Both the position numbers and the translations under genes were made by a program. A stretch of DNA of 31,732 nucleotides. Source: Gnetum montanum. Taxonomy: Eukaryota; Streptophyta; Gnetopsida; Gnetales; Gnetaceae. The notes under the pieces are model-generated. The model was not told the origin of the DNA. It saw nothing but the letters and a program-made list of their open reading frames with translations, and ran no database searches. The stretch spans positions 349,752-381,483 of the forward strand of contig MNCI01035299.1 of the NCBI GenBank assembly GCA_015680685.1, read 5' to 3'. Shown here piece by piece: positions 20,248 to 31,330 of this stretch (positions are counted from its first letter, which is position 1; each line of letters begins with the position of its first letter).

Positions 20248-22949
20248 ATGGATTCCTTGTACATGACCACAACCGCCATGGTCCCTGCCGATCTAGGTGC
20301 CACATCTGAGAACCCTATCGCGGTCACCAGGCTAGCTCTTAGCGCAACAGGATCTCAGGGGCCATTGCACCGATCATTGATACTTCGAGGAAAAGAACCC
20401 ATCTTCACGGTCATAACCCCTGAAGAATATAACTTTATATGTGTTAAGATCCAGGCAAAGCTGGCTCTTAGTCGGGCCGAGGTCGAAGCGAAGCGAAACT
20501 TTGAGGTGATCCACCGAGGGGGGTATGACTTCATACCAACGGCCTATGACATTATCCCCTTGACCGAGCGCCAACATGAACTGATCACATAGATGGCCAT
20601 GGCCAAGAGCCAGACTGCACAGCCTATGGTTGAACCTCAGAATGGGGAGGAGGAAGACGAGTTGGCAGCCCAGTCGGAACACTCATTCCATACTCTGAGC
20701 CCCAACACGTACGTGAACCCCCTGTTTTCTGTCAACGGAGAGGCTCCCTCTCTTAATAACATAGCCATGACCACGTAGATGCACATTCCTGCCTAGCCGC
20801 AGGCCACCGTGCAACCGTCTGGGCTGCAAGTACAAATACCCCACAATAATGTCGGGGTGGTTTCGTCACCGCGGGTACTTAGCATCCCAATGGTGGTCCC
20901 GACGACCACTGCGCCCTACTTCATCCCGCATATAACTCGCCCAGCGCAAACTTTGCCACTCCCGTGCCCTCCAACTCAACAGATCACCGCAGCCATTCAA
21001 CCACAAGCATACGCCCACCAGCCAGCTGCAAGTCAGTGGGTCAACCCGGCGGTGCGACAGACCCAGTCTGCGGTGTATGACGACGTGCAACCCCCAGTGG
21101 CACCCGCAACGTATGTTCCACAGGGAGTACTGCAGTATCCTCATCCTTATCTCGCGCAACAGGTGGCGGCAACCCCACTGCGCAAACCGGTGGATGGTGG
21201 TCTTCACAGGCTCCCCTGCCTACTGGGATCCCCGCCCCACAACCAGCTAGTCAACCTCACCTGTCCTGGCACGCCACCCTCCCGGTCCAGCCCCCTATTC
21301 CTTCCGCGCAGGCACCTCCGTCAACAGGCCTGGACCAAGCCTTCCAGCTTATACAGAGTCTTACCGAGGAGGTCTGACGCCTCAAAGCCGCTGGTTCTGA
21401 TACTGTTCAGATCATGGACTTTTATCAGGATGATCCGATTAGCCCAGCAGTCCCTATGTTGTCGTTGCTGCCAGGGATGTCCCTACCGCATTTTACCAAG
21501 TATAATGGGGAGGGAGATCCCAATTCTCATTTGGTCACGTTTAGGTCTAAGTCCTTGTTATTGCAACAATGGCCACACACCATCATCCGAGTCTTTGCAA
21601 TGTCTTTAACAGGGAAAGCTTTGGATTGGTACCGAGCCCTCCCACGCTCTTCCATCTCAACCTTGGAAGAGCTGCTGACTCAGTTTGTGACCCACTTCAA
21701 ATACAACCTGAAGCTGGAAGTCACACTGGATCAGCTCATGGGGGTGAAACAAGACCCACTCGAGCCCATCCAAAAGTTCATACAGCGCTGGAATGCTACC
21801 TTGAACGAGATCCGCGAGCCGATCGTGGACTCACATATGCTGGCTATGTTCAAGGGAGCAGTCAATGACTTCATTAAGTCAAAGCTGTACTACCTTTCCC
21901 CCAGTAATTTACATTAGGCCTTCGCATAAGTTAGACGCATCTAAGATGCTGTGGAGGCCAGCAAAGACCCGGCGTATGTCGCCTATAAGAATGCACATAA
22001 CAAGAACAAAGACAAAGGTAAAGCAGCGACAACCACAGTTGCTGCGATGACTGAGGGTATAAAGACGAAGAACAAAAAGGCACCCACGGTGCCTCCCGAC
22101 ACCACGGCAGGTGCTACCACCAGCCAAGACACGTCAGCTCCTGAAAAGGCCCCCCAACCTAAGCCAAATTTTGAACTGTTGAAACAACTGTTAGGGGCAG
22201 GGCAGATTCAACCTAAGAAGGTGTCCGAGGAGGCTCTGAAGTGTCACAGACGTCATTGTAAACTGCTGCAGAACCCTTCTTTAGCCTTACCTAATGAACC
22301 ACCAATTCCGAGATCTTTCAGGCTGGACCGTTTCTGTGACTACCACTAGCTGTGTGGTCACAATACGAACTATTGCTGGGCATTGAAAGATGACATTCAA
22401 CGTATGTTGGATGACGGTTCGCTCAAGTTGGACAGTAGCAACCCAACGCGTCCAGAAAACCAAACGCTGCACGTATATAAGGACCCGTTGAACACAAACA
22501 ATGATCCTTATATGATTACTGCGGTGAGTACGGACAACGAGAAGGAGGAACCACCAAAATAGCCTTTTGTTTTGCGTATCCCTGCCAGCTCACAAAGGGG
22601 GCCAACCATTTCATCGGCAGCTAGTGGGGTCTCGAGGCCACCCTTTATTATACAGGCACCTTCCCAGATGCACTCTCAGTCACGCAGCGACGGTCAAGCC
22701 GCAGCCTCGTCTGAGCCCACGCCTAGGGCGCCCTTCATTATTAGGGCACCAAAGCCACAGGCTGCTCCTCTCACGCAGGGGCAGACCTCTAACCAAAAGC
22801 GTAAACCATCACCTCCCAAACAAAAGGAAGGGAACACACCCGTTAACGCAACGAAGGACCATCTTACGCTCGGCTTCCCTAAGCCTAGGCCCCTGGCCTC
22901 TGTATCCTTGTCTATGCCTCAAAGGCAGGATCAAGGCGCAGAAACGTAG
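20248..22949 (+). pseudogene. gag: Element D gag
   Basis: Capsid/nucleocapsid precursor. ATG at 20,248 is the first good start after the leader. The N-terminal part is followed by a Pro/Gln-rich linker (about 20,800-21,400), a short coiled coil, then the retrotransposon gag domain (21,414-21,917) with YNGEGDPNSH, ALDWYRALP, SISTLEELLTQF and the LDQLMGVKQ..FIQRW block. A zinc-type motif follows near 22,327: C-D-Y-H, stop, x2-G-H-x4-C, then LKDDIQRMLDDG. The frame is shared throughout except for one shift at about 21,150-21,180. Stops lie at 20,590, 20,776, 20,794, 21,915, 22,347, 22,560 and 22,947 (all TAG), 21,927 and 21,942 (TAA) and near 21,373 (TGA). It continues in frame into protease. 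Confidence 0.85.
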
Positions 22950-23027
22950 CCACCCTCTCTGGACAAGAAAAAGAGCATCCCTTTGATTGACACCATTCCA
23001 CCTCGAGAAATCCGTCTCTTGGGTTGA

Positions 23028-23942
23028 ATGGAAGAGGACAAGGGGGGTAAACAACCTAGCCAAGAGAAGGATCTCCTCGACGCATTTACGCAAGTTAAAC
23101 AGGCTCTTAAACAAAAGAACACAACGCTGAGCCTTTACGACCTACTTATGACGTCTCGAGAACACCATGAGACTATGGTTCGCATGCTGACATCTATATC
23201 AGTGGATGAAAGCTTGCCAGCCAAAGAGGAAGCGATACATGCTGTCATGTTTCCTTCTGACGTTGAGAAACCCAAACCTACCTCACTGACCTTCCACGAA
23301 GGGTCTGTCAAAGACGATCCTGAGAAAGGTCAGGTGACAACTGAACCTATGTTTATCACTATCCGGGTCGGTCAATACTGTATCCGGAGAGTGCACGTAG
23401 ACAATGGTGCGGCTACCAACGTCATCCCCTATTCCATCGTGGATAGGTTGGGCCTGGTCGACCAGATCACGCCCACAACGACGGCTTGTGTAAAATCGTT
23501 TAACGGGGCACGGGTTCAAGTTAAGGGGATGATGCATATTGAGTTTGTGGCAGGGGATCAATTCCCAACAGAGGCCACTTTCTTAGTCATCGAGGAGATG
23601 ACAGGGTTCAACTTGATCTTGGGGAGGTCGTGGTTAGCCCAGCTGAGGGCGGTTTTGTCGCCAATACACCAGGAGATACACCTGCCCTATGCTGGAGGAG
23701 AGGTTGTGATACGTAGTGACGGAATCACCCCCAGGATCGTCAATAACATTGAAGAGGAGCGGGGTTTAGAGATAGAAACAACATGTGATCAAAATCGTCT
23801 CAGAACCCCTCAACAAGCTGACAGCAATGATGATGATCTAGCTTGGGCTGACTTGCCATTTTTGGATGGCAGCGTAGAGGAGTCAACTCACAAGTCGCCT
23901 CGCCCTTACACGACGCTCAACGTAAAGGCCATCAAGAGATAA
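23028..23942 (+). pseudogene. Element D aspartic protease
   Basis: Polyprotein-processing protease, in the same frame as gag; the TGA at 23,025-23,027 separates them, at a likely Arg codon. The active site is VDNGAATNVIP (Asp at 23,400-23,402); D-N-G in place of D-S/T-G is seen in this group. The second conserved block is FNLILGRSWLAQLRAVLSPIH near 23,610. The open frame itself is intact to 23,942, but the last residues are probably intronic: a donor AAC|GTAAAG lies at 23,921/23,922 in phase 0. The RT reading frame resumes in phase 0 at 29,124. Length and motif order look normal. Confidence 0.88.
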
Positions 23943-24162
23943 TTGCGTATTAATGGTTGAACGATGGTCATTGCGTTCTTTATCATGGCTCTTACTTGGC
24001 GATTTCATTTTTTACGAATTTTTACGTTACTTTGGTTTTCGGTTCTTACGCTTTGCATTTCTCCTCACACTGTTATCTTTTCGTATGCATGATATTCATG
24101 TTGCCGGATCTGCTAGCATAGTTACGCAAAATTCTATATCAGTACCGTTTACGCTTGCCGTT

Positions 24163-24392
24163 TTACGCTTTGGCCCGCAATGGCCTTAAACTAGTTGCAC
24201 ACAATCGTATCCCGTTGTCATTTATGCATCTTACGCTTTGGCCCGCAATGGCCTTAAACTAGTTTAAGCCCATTACGCAAAATTGTATACTACGACTATT
24301 TACGCTTGATTACGCAGTAGGCCCGCAACGGCCCTAAACTAGTCGCTAGTTTACGCAAATCATAGGACGGCCCGCGATGGCCTTAAACTAGC
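24163..24392 (+). repeat. Array of GGCCCGCAATGGCC-type units
   Basis: Four units of a 24-bp motif (GGCCCGCAATGGCCTTAAAC then TAGT) at 24,172, 24,240, 24,320 and 24,369. Bases 24,163-24,196 and 24,231-24,264 are an identical 34-bp repeat that includes a leading TTACGCTTT. Same unit family and same sense as the array after C's integrase. Confidence 0.85.
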
Positions 24393-24578
24393 CATCATGT
24401 TTTATCATCAGTTAGGAAGAATCCTTACTAATTACGTTCACGCTGTAAAAGCATAAAAGCTAAAAAAGACAAAATAATTGACATTTGAAACATTCATCAG
24501 GTCTTATAATGTTTCCTCTCAGTTATTCATTAAACAATACTCCACTTCACCCACAATAAAGTTATGCGCAAGTCATAA

Positions 24579-27500
24579 TTACGCATTTCCTCTGCCGCCA
24601 CTATCGCCGGTAACCCTTAAGTCCGAATCCAACCCTAATGGATCGTCCTCTAGTGGGCCGTCGTGTCTGGGAATGATTCTTTCATGAAGAATCTCCTCTT
24701 GACGAGGTCCTCGTGCCAGCACCAGCTCCACGGGAAGATGCTCTTCATCGTTGCGTTCTTCTTCTTCTTCTGCCTCTTCTTCTTCCTCTTCCTCGGCTTC
24801 TTCTTCTGCTTCTGCTGTTCCCTCTTCTAACCCCTTGCCTGGCTCGTCTTCCTTATCCTCAGTTGGTACCTAAATACAGTAAGCACGTTAGCTACGCAAG
24901 ACTTAACATCATGATTATTAAATCTAAACTAATTCATGCATAAACTTACTTGCGACGGCCCGGCTTCCGCAACAAAGGGAAGCTTGTCTAGACCAGCCCA
25001 CAGGCGCTTCATAATTTCTTCCTCTGTTAGATCTGGCCATACATCCTCTTCCAACGTAGCTCCAGCCTTCACTTTCCCTTTCTCCACGCTGCTCCAGAGG
25101 GGTGGGTCTAAGAAGTAGGGATTGTAGCCTGACCCCCGGGGAGAGTCACTTCTCTTTCCGGGGACGCACTTACAGTCACCTGCTCTTCAAATTTCTTAAA
25201 GGCCTTGAAAGCTCCGATGACATCCAGAAAAATTTCCAAGGATTGGGTCCTGACGACGAAATCGCGGTAGAGTTTCCGATAAGCAATGCTCTCCCGCTTG
25301 TACAAATGCTTGTGGTCCTTCTCCTTCTTCCCCCATTCTTGTACGCTCGCATAGTAGTCCCTCCAATCCTGACTTTTCTGAGCTAAGAGCTCTATCTGCA
25401 TCCGCTGCTCTACTAACGCCTGACTGGTCTGTACAATGTTTTTGATGGCAGTCCAATAACGAGAGTAATCGACAATAGCAGTACGCTAGTCTTCATCCCC
25501 TGTTGCTCGCGCTTGTAGGAAATCACACCTTGATTTTAAGTCTCCGACCTCTTTGGTCAGAGACTCCACCCGCTGCTCTATCCTTTGTAGCCTTTTCCAA
25601 AGGGTCTCATTGATGCCCTTACTCTCCCATAAGGAGCGTGTCGAGCGTAACGCACATTTACGCATTTCCTCATAAATGTGACGTGGCACGGCTGCTTCAT
25701 TTGATGGTGACTCCACTGTGTCCAGATCAATGGGCTCCGTGGGATCCCATCGGAAGTGAGCTCCTAATAGAAATAATCATCAATTTTGGATGACACATTA
25801 TTACTATGTAATATTATAAACTTACTACAACCATAACGTACCAGCCCCAGGTTCGACGCGCTCCAGGTGCTCAATCATGTCATTAACAACACCTTTCATG
25901 AAGGCAAATTTGTCTGGGAAGTCTCTCCACGCCCCGCTCACAACCACGGACGTGGACGCATCCTCTTCTCCTATAGCGTAGTCCAGTTAAAAACCTCGTC
26001 TATTTACAGAAAATCTTGCAAACACGCTAACATACTCATTACCTTTACCGGTGATAGTAGCGACTTCGCCAACATCTTCTTCCACCCTTTCCTCTTCACG
26101 CACTTGAGTCTGTGCATCGTTGGTTCCGGTAACTGGGGCCTCCTCACGCACCAGAGTCTGTACACGGCTCATGCTAACAGCTGGGGCCTCTTGTCTCAAA
26201 ATTGAGGCCCCCTCCTTACGACCTAGTGTTATCGCCCCCGTCTCAGGGATCAGTTCTTCTGTAGCTTTTACTGGTCATGTCATAGCACCTTAGTATATCA
26301 TTACAAAACATCTAAACAAACGTTACGTAATACAATTGCTGCACACTTACCAGGCAGAGGCTTACTCCGCTGAACCTTAACCACCACAGTTCGACCTGCG
26401 TCATCCTCAGGGGCCTCGGCTATACGGAGTCTCTTCCACCGGGCTGCAGGTTCTACGATTTCCTCCGCCAGGCGTTTCCCTCGTGAGGCATCACCGGTGT
26501 AAGCAGGCATTATCCCACCTACACTGTCGAGGCCTCGCACTTGGGGTGCCGCCAAACCCTTTGTCGTTATGGACAGTGACTCCCCGATCCCTTCCGGTGG
26601 ATCCTGCCCACGGGTAGTGCTGAGGATATGGGCAATCCAAGGTTTGGATAGCTGGTCTCGGTCTTGTTGTACCCAAACCCCATTCCTTTGGATGACCAGA
26701 AACTCAGCAAACCACCGGAGGTAAGTTATGAAGAAGGCATGATGCACGTTGAAACGAGACTCAAGCTTCTTGCGAAGCTTGATCATCTCGTTACGTAGCC
26801 CCTTTGCGAAATAGTTTGCCCAATTGAATTGGGTCCCCTCCTCCAGAACCTCCCGCATAATACGGGTCTGTTCTACAGAAAAGAACTTCCTTGCAAGAGC
26901 GTTTTAGGGAAAGTCCGGGCCCGGAAAAGGGGGTAAAGAGTCTTGGCCACGCCCATCTCGAACTTTTCGCAAGGAAACCCTTTGGTCTCCTTTGGGATTC
27001 TCACCCACTCCTTCAGCCACTCTTGGAAGGCGATGCTTCTCTTCGTCTTCTCACTTATGGGAGGACCGTCCGAGGGGACGCCGAAGAGGTCCGCGAAGAG
27101 CTGAGCATCGATGTCGAAGCTTACGCACACGTTATGTATGCGCGTGTAAAAACGCTCCACTTTCTCATTGAAGGAGTTAACCAGGGTCAGCATTTCACTG
27201 GCAGGAACGTCAGGAGTGATGGCTAAAAACAGATGCATTAGCCCTGCTGCTCGGATCTTGGAGGTCATCGCGACTGGGGCCGCCGAGTGGCTGAGCCAGC
27301 GCTGTGCATCCTTGATATCGCCATAGCGAAAGAGTACGGTGCTTGTCTCGCGGCCGGAAATCGTAAGGGTAATCTCCCGAGATTTCCTGACTGAAAAGCG
27401 TAAAACATGAGTCAAACGAAAATACTATTACGCAACACTCACGATTTACAATTATATTATGCAATAATTAACCTTACAACAGCCTTACCGGGGTCAAATG

Positions 27501-28712
27501 GTAGGGGAAATGGTGGGAGGTCCCTCTGCACGTCCTCAGCGGTCAGGGGTGGATCTAAGGTCCAGTCATCGTGCAGCCACCCCAGTCTCTGGCAATTCTC
27601 AAAAGCCATAGAATAGCGTGTGGGGTACTCACGCATGTCAAAGCCAATCTGCTCTATAACACCGGTGCGCACGTTGCTAGTTGCGGTGAATGCCATTATC
27701 GCTATTTTGGCCCATGATAACACATCCCCATCTCCAACTAACTTGTTGTCCCGAATAAAGAACCTGTACCATACAACATAGGCTTATTTTACATTTTGCA
27801 CATAGGCTTCTCTTACATTTCACACCAACAACAAAATAGAAAACTAGATAGTTAATAAAATTCACTTACTCGCCTGCGTAGTACACCGTGCCTTGTGGGT
27901 TCTGGAAACAAGTCGAGACATGGCGAGCCACGAAAAGTGTGTTATACGCATGATAACAACTGAACCGGGCCATCTCCCAGATCCAGTTTAAGCTCCTTAA
28001 GCCCCGAGCGCTAGGTTCCTGGTCCTCGGGATGGCCCGTGTCAATGGCCCCGTCTGTCAAAAAGGCCAGAACCCCTTGCAAAGAATCCGCCAACAGGTGC
28101 TCTAACAGGGCACTGGCGATGTCACCAGACAAGTCGGACCACACGATGACACTAAAGTTTAGCAGCAAAATTTGCAGAAACTCCAGCGCACCCTATCGAA
28201 ACCATATGACCTTCCCTTGCAACCGCGTGTGCGGGGGAGGGACATTGGGGACGATTGGGTTTATACAATACAAAACCCCGACAATATCCAGGACAATCAG
28301 GATGGGCTTTAGCATAAGGCTGTACAGAAAACCCAACGCGTACATTAACACCAACGTCTACATTCACATGACTAATACAAAAAACTCATAAACTACACTT
28401 AGTTATCTAGGCCGAAATCGCCCAAACCCTTGCAATAACGCAAGGTTCATCTCCAACAACGGCGATAGACGCAACCCCATCAAACCCTCGCATTAACCTA
28501 AGGTCCACAATTCGAAATCCACATTCACGCAAATAAAATATACCACGAAAAGCAGCCGTTGAAACAAACATAAGCATGTAAGGAATGACTTACCGGTTCA
28601 AAGGCGTAGGGTCGTGAATATCAACCAGCGCCTGCAAAACCCGATTCAGATTTTCTTGCATTTCATCGATCTTGGCCAGTTTTGCATTCTTCTTCTTGAT
28701 CTTTGGTGACAT
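24579..28712 (-). pseudogene. Antisense multi-exon gene inside element D, function unknown
   Basis: Nine exons can be read. E1 28,594-28,712 (ATG, Lys-rich start, donor CG|GTAAGT). E2 27,870-28,192. E3 27,489-27,763. E4 26,351-27,390. E5 26,049-26,270. E6 25,842-25,970. E7 about 25,174-25,763. E8 24,950-25,128. E9 24,579-24,869 (ends GRGNA, TAA). Junctions E2/E3, E3/E4, E4/E5, E5/E6, E6/E7 and E8/E9 all have GT-AG ends and matching phases (mostly phase 1). E2/E3 gives YYAGEFFIRDNKLVGDGDV. E5 has two degenerate 'R-x-E-A-P...VREE' repeats, E7 is coiled coil, E9 has a long Glu run. Lesions: a frameshift near 26,890-26,910 and TAG at 25,486-25,488, after which the frame stays open. E1/E2 phases do not match and E7/E8 is unclear. 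It may be an antisense passenger ORF of Tat elements or a captured host gene. Confidence 0.65.
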
Positions 28713-28862
28713 GGCAACAGCTTCAGAAATCTTCACCGTCTCACACTTGTAAATCTTTGCAAAATCACATGCTCTAATCTTCTGCTCTTTCTTCTTTCGC
28801 TCAACAACAGTTACAAATTCGAATTCACAATAGCCAACAATCTGTCCTCTTCAAAAACTACT

Positions 28863-28870
28863 TACTTATA
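28863..28870 (-). promoter_or_regulatory. Possible TATA box of the antisense gene
   Basis: TATAAGTA on the minus strand, about 150 bp before the ATG at 28,712. It fits a plant promoter spacing; unproven. Confidence 0.35.
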
Positions 28871-29123
28871 TGCGAGGATCACCTTGATATCCGATTTAAG
28901 CGGGACTTTCCTAAAATGGAACCCAAAAATCTAGATGTTAATGCGGCTGATATCGCACGCGCCGCTGTTTGAAATGACGTTAAACTACCACACCTTATCA
29001 CCTCGTAATCGGGTAGCATTAATTACAGCTAGTTTACAATGTTCAAAATTCAGTTAGACTTCCATGTTAGACAACATCACGTCACCTTTGTCCTAATCAT
29101 TTACGCACTTGGCAGTTTTGCAG

Positions 29124-30087
29124 GGCACATGGAAAATGGACGCAGCATTTTTGACACCTCTAACCTTGACGGGCCCATACGGGAAGGTAGTTAGGCAATT
29201 CGACTCCACGCTAGTATACGCTAACCCCCCTTTAGAAGACATAACCATAGCCGCGACGGAGATGTCCCCCGAATGGCTAGAACAGTCAACGCGTACGCTA
29301 GACCTGGAGGCTGGGGACATAACCGAAGACCCCCTCAGTGAGGTTTCTATTGTTACGCATAAGGGTGAATCAAACACGCTTAAAGTCAGCTCTTTGTTAT
29401 ACCAACAAATGCACGACACCATAAAACAGGTCCTGCAAGACAACATTACCGTCTTCGCATGGTCATACAAGGATATGCCTAGACTAGACCCCAGGCTAAT
29501 CCAGCACAACATCATCTTGGACCCGCAGGTTAAAGCAGTTAGGAAAAGCACACAAAGTCAAGCCAGAGATTGCGCTGGCCGTGCGTAATGAAATCACCAA
29601 ACTGTATCAGGCTGGTTTCATCCGCGCGGTCGATTACTCGGATTGGGTGTTTAACATTGTAGTCGTCCCAAAGAAGACTGGAAGCATATGCATCTACATA
29701 GACTTTCGGGATTTGAATAAGGCAACAATCAAGGATAACTTCCCGCTTCCAAGTATCGACCAGCTAGTCGACACGACAGTTGGCCATGCGCTTCTATCCT
29801 TCATGGATGGTTTCTCAGGCTATAATCAGATTCGCATCAACCCAGAACATCAGTTGACAACCACGTTTATGATGCCCTGGGGCACCTTCTACTACACTAT
29901 GATGCCATTTGGTCTAAAGAACGCCGGAGCGATGTATCAGCGCACCATGACATACATCTTTAGCGATTACCTCCTAGGAAAACTGAATGATTATGTAGAC
30001 GATATAGCTATTAAGTCTTTAAAGTCTGAAGATCATTCGGCAGACCTAGAGTCAGTCCTTAAAAGATGCTCCAAATACGAGCTCTGA
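29124..30087 (+). pseudogene. pol: Element D reverse transcriptase
   Basis: The exon starts after the TTTTGCAG acceptor. The linker (MDAAFLTPLTLTGPYGKVV) leads to VFAWSYKDMPRLDPRLIQH at about 29,452-29,510, the usual RT start. One frameshift near 29,545 breaks it; from 29,581 on, the frame is stable: NEITKLYQAGFIRAVDYSDW, IDFRDLNKATIKDNFPLP, MDGFSGYNQIRI, MPFGLKNAGAMYQRTM and the catalytic YVDD at 29,992-30,003. TGA at 30,085-30,087 replaces a likely Arg before LNPKKCVFG. The frame then continues as RNase H. Confidence 0.9.
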
Positions 30088-30790
30088 CTTAACCCAAAGA
30101 AGTGCGTATTCGGAGTCAAAATCGGACGCATGCTGGGGTTTGTGGTGTCGGAAGTTGGCATACGAGTTGGCCCTGATAAGTTCAAAGCCATTGTCGAGCT
30201 AACACCTCCCACAGACCTCAAGCAATTACGTGGATTACAGGGACGCTTACAGTTCATACGCTGGTTCATTTCGAGGTTAACCGACAAGCTTCACCCTATG
30301 CAACACTTGCTGAAAAAGGGGGTTAATTTCGAATGGACCAACGATTGCCAGCGTGCATTTGACAGGTTAAAACAAGAGCTGCAACATTTGCTGACAGTTT
30401 TCCCACCAGAAAGGGACTTACCATTTTACATTTGCCTCGCAACTTCGGACGTAGCGTTAGCAACATTACTTTGTCAACGGAGGGATGATGGGTCAGAAGT
30501 GCCCATCTACTACTTAAGTCATGCTCTATGTGTGTATGAGACGAGGTACAACGAGGTCGAGCAAAATTACCTAGCGTTAGTTTTTACGCTTAAAAAGTGT
30601 AGGCATTATCTTTTTCGTAGCAAAGTCAACATCTGTAAAAACAACATCCTTAGGGCCATTACGCACAACCTATACGAGGGTAGTAAAATAGCTCACTGGA
30701 AGGCTATCACGGCAAAATTCGATCTGCACTATATTGGCTAATCATCTACGAAAGGCCAATCGATAGCCGACCAGCTAATAACGTCACCAA
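30088..30790 (+). pseudogene. Element D RT thumb/connection and first RNase H-like domain
   Basis: Continues the RT frame: GPDKFKAIVELTPPTDLKQL, LQGRLQFIRWFISRL, then the RNase H-like part with NFEWTNDCQRAFDRLK, LPFYICLATSDVALATLL, PIYYLSHALCVYETRYNEVE and LALVFTLKKCRHYLF. The first catalytic Asp of a working RNase H (usual 'tyr-x-asp-ala-ser') appears as CLATSDVA, so this copy looks degenerate, as is usual in Tat elements that carry a second RNase H. TAA at 30,739-30,741 interrupts at a position where Gln would fit. Confidence 0.8.
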
Positions 30791-31330
30791 TTAACAATCA
30801 GGCAACTATAGAACCAGAGTTCCCTGATGAACATGTACATAGTCTAAGCCCTGTCTTGACAAGCCCCGAAGCAACGATGTATTTTGACGGAGCTTCAACC
30901 GCCAGAGGTGGTAGTGTTGCCACTGTTATTACGCTATCACCTGAGGATGTGCGTTTACACGCTTACCGCCTGACCTTCCCCTGTACGAACAATATGGCAG
31001 AGTACGAGGGACTCCTCAAGGGATTACTGACTACCAGTGAACTCGATGTTCGACACTTGGCAGTTAGGGGAGATTCGATGCTCATCGTAAATTAGATCAC
31101 AGGAGTCTATGCCTGCAAGGCTGTACATTTGCAGCCCTACTGCGATAAGGCTAAAGATCTTCTGAAACGATTTGTGACCATCGATGTCCAGCACATGCCA
31201 CGCACGGATAACACACTGGCCGACGCACTGGCAACACTGGCTCTAAACGTGCCTTCACATCTTTTTGACACATGTCCTTCATTGATAACAGACTGCACAT
31301 ATCCTATCATTTAGACAGTGCAAATCTCTT
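30791..31330 (+). pseudogene. Element D archaeal-type RNase H (aRNH)
   Basis: Second RNase H, the Tat hallmark. Acidic residues are present: MYFDGASTARGG (30,880), NNMAEYEGLLKGL, AVRGDSMLIVN and RTDNTLADALATLAL. Two TAG stops: 31,093-31,095, where C's homologue has Gln (VVNQ), and 31,312-31,314. Same frame as the RT. Homologous to C residues from QTSPMSDQ onwards. Confidence 0.88.

Larger units (their letters stand above)
23922..29123 (+). other. Putative 5.2-kb intron between protease and RT of element D
   Basis: Donor AAC|GTAAAG at 23,922; acceptor TTTTGCAG|GG with exon start 29,124; branch-like CTAAT at 29,093-29,097 and a pyrimidine-rich stretch before it. Both edges are phase 0, so removal fuses the protease and RT frames. 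An intron between protease and RT is known from Ogre (Tat-group) elements, though there it is short. This interval holds a repeat array and an antisense gene. The alternative is an insertion of foreign or 3'-region DNA. Confidence 0.5.

Noticed and set aside
22567-22986. 139-residue open frame overlapping gag
   Set aside because: Shadow of the Pro-rich gag frame at 22,572-22,949, which continues in frame to protease.
25129-25173. 45-bp intron between exons 7 and 8 of the antisense gene
   Set aside because: Too short for a usual plant intron and the phases do not match; an indel or a different splice choice is more likely.
28152-28391. Open frames on both strands upstream of exon 2 of the antisense gene
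   Set aside because: Neither joins exon 1 or exon 2 in phase with good splice sites, so I left them as intron. An extra exon here could still explain the E1/E2 phase mismatch.
20590-31314. TAG read as Gln (code change) or repaired by U-to-C RNA editing
   Set aside because: Nuclear plant genes use the standard code and U-to-C editing is known from fern and hornwort organelles only. TE decay by C-to-T is simpler, and the copies also have frameshifts.
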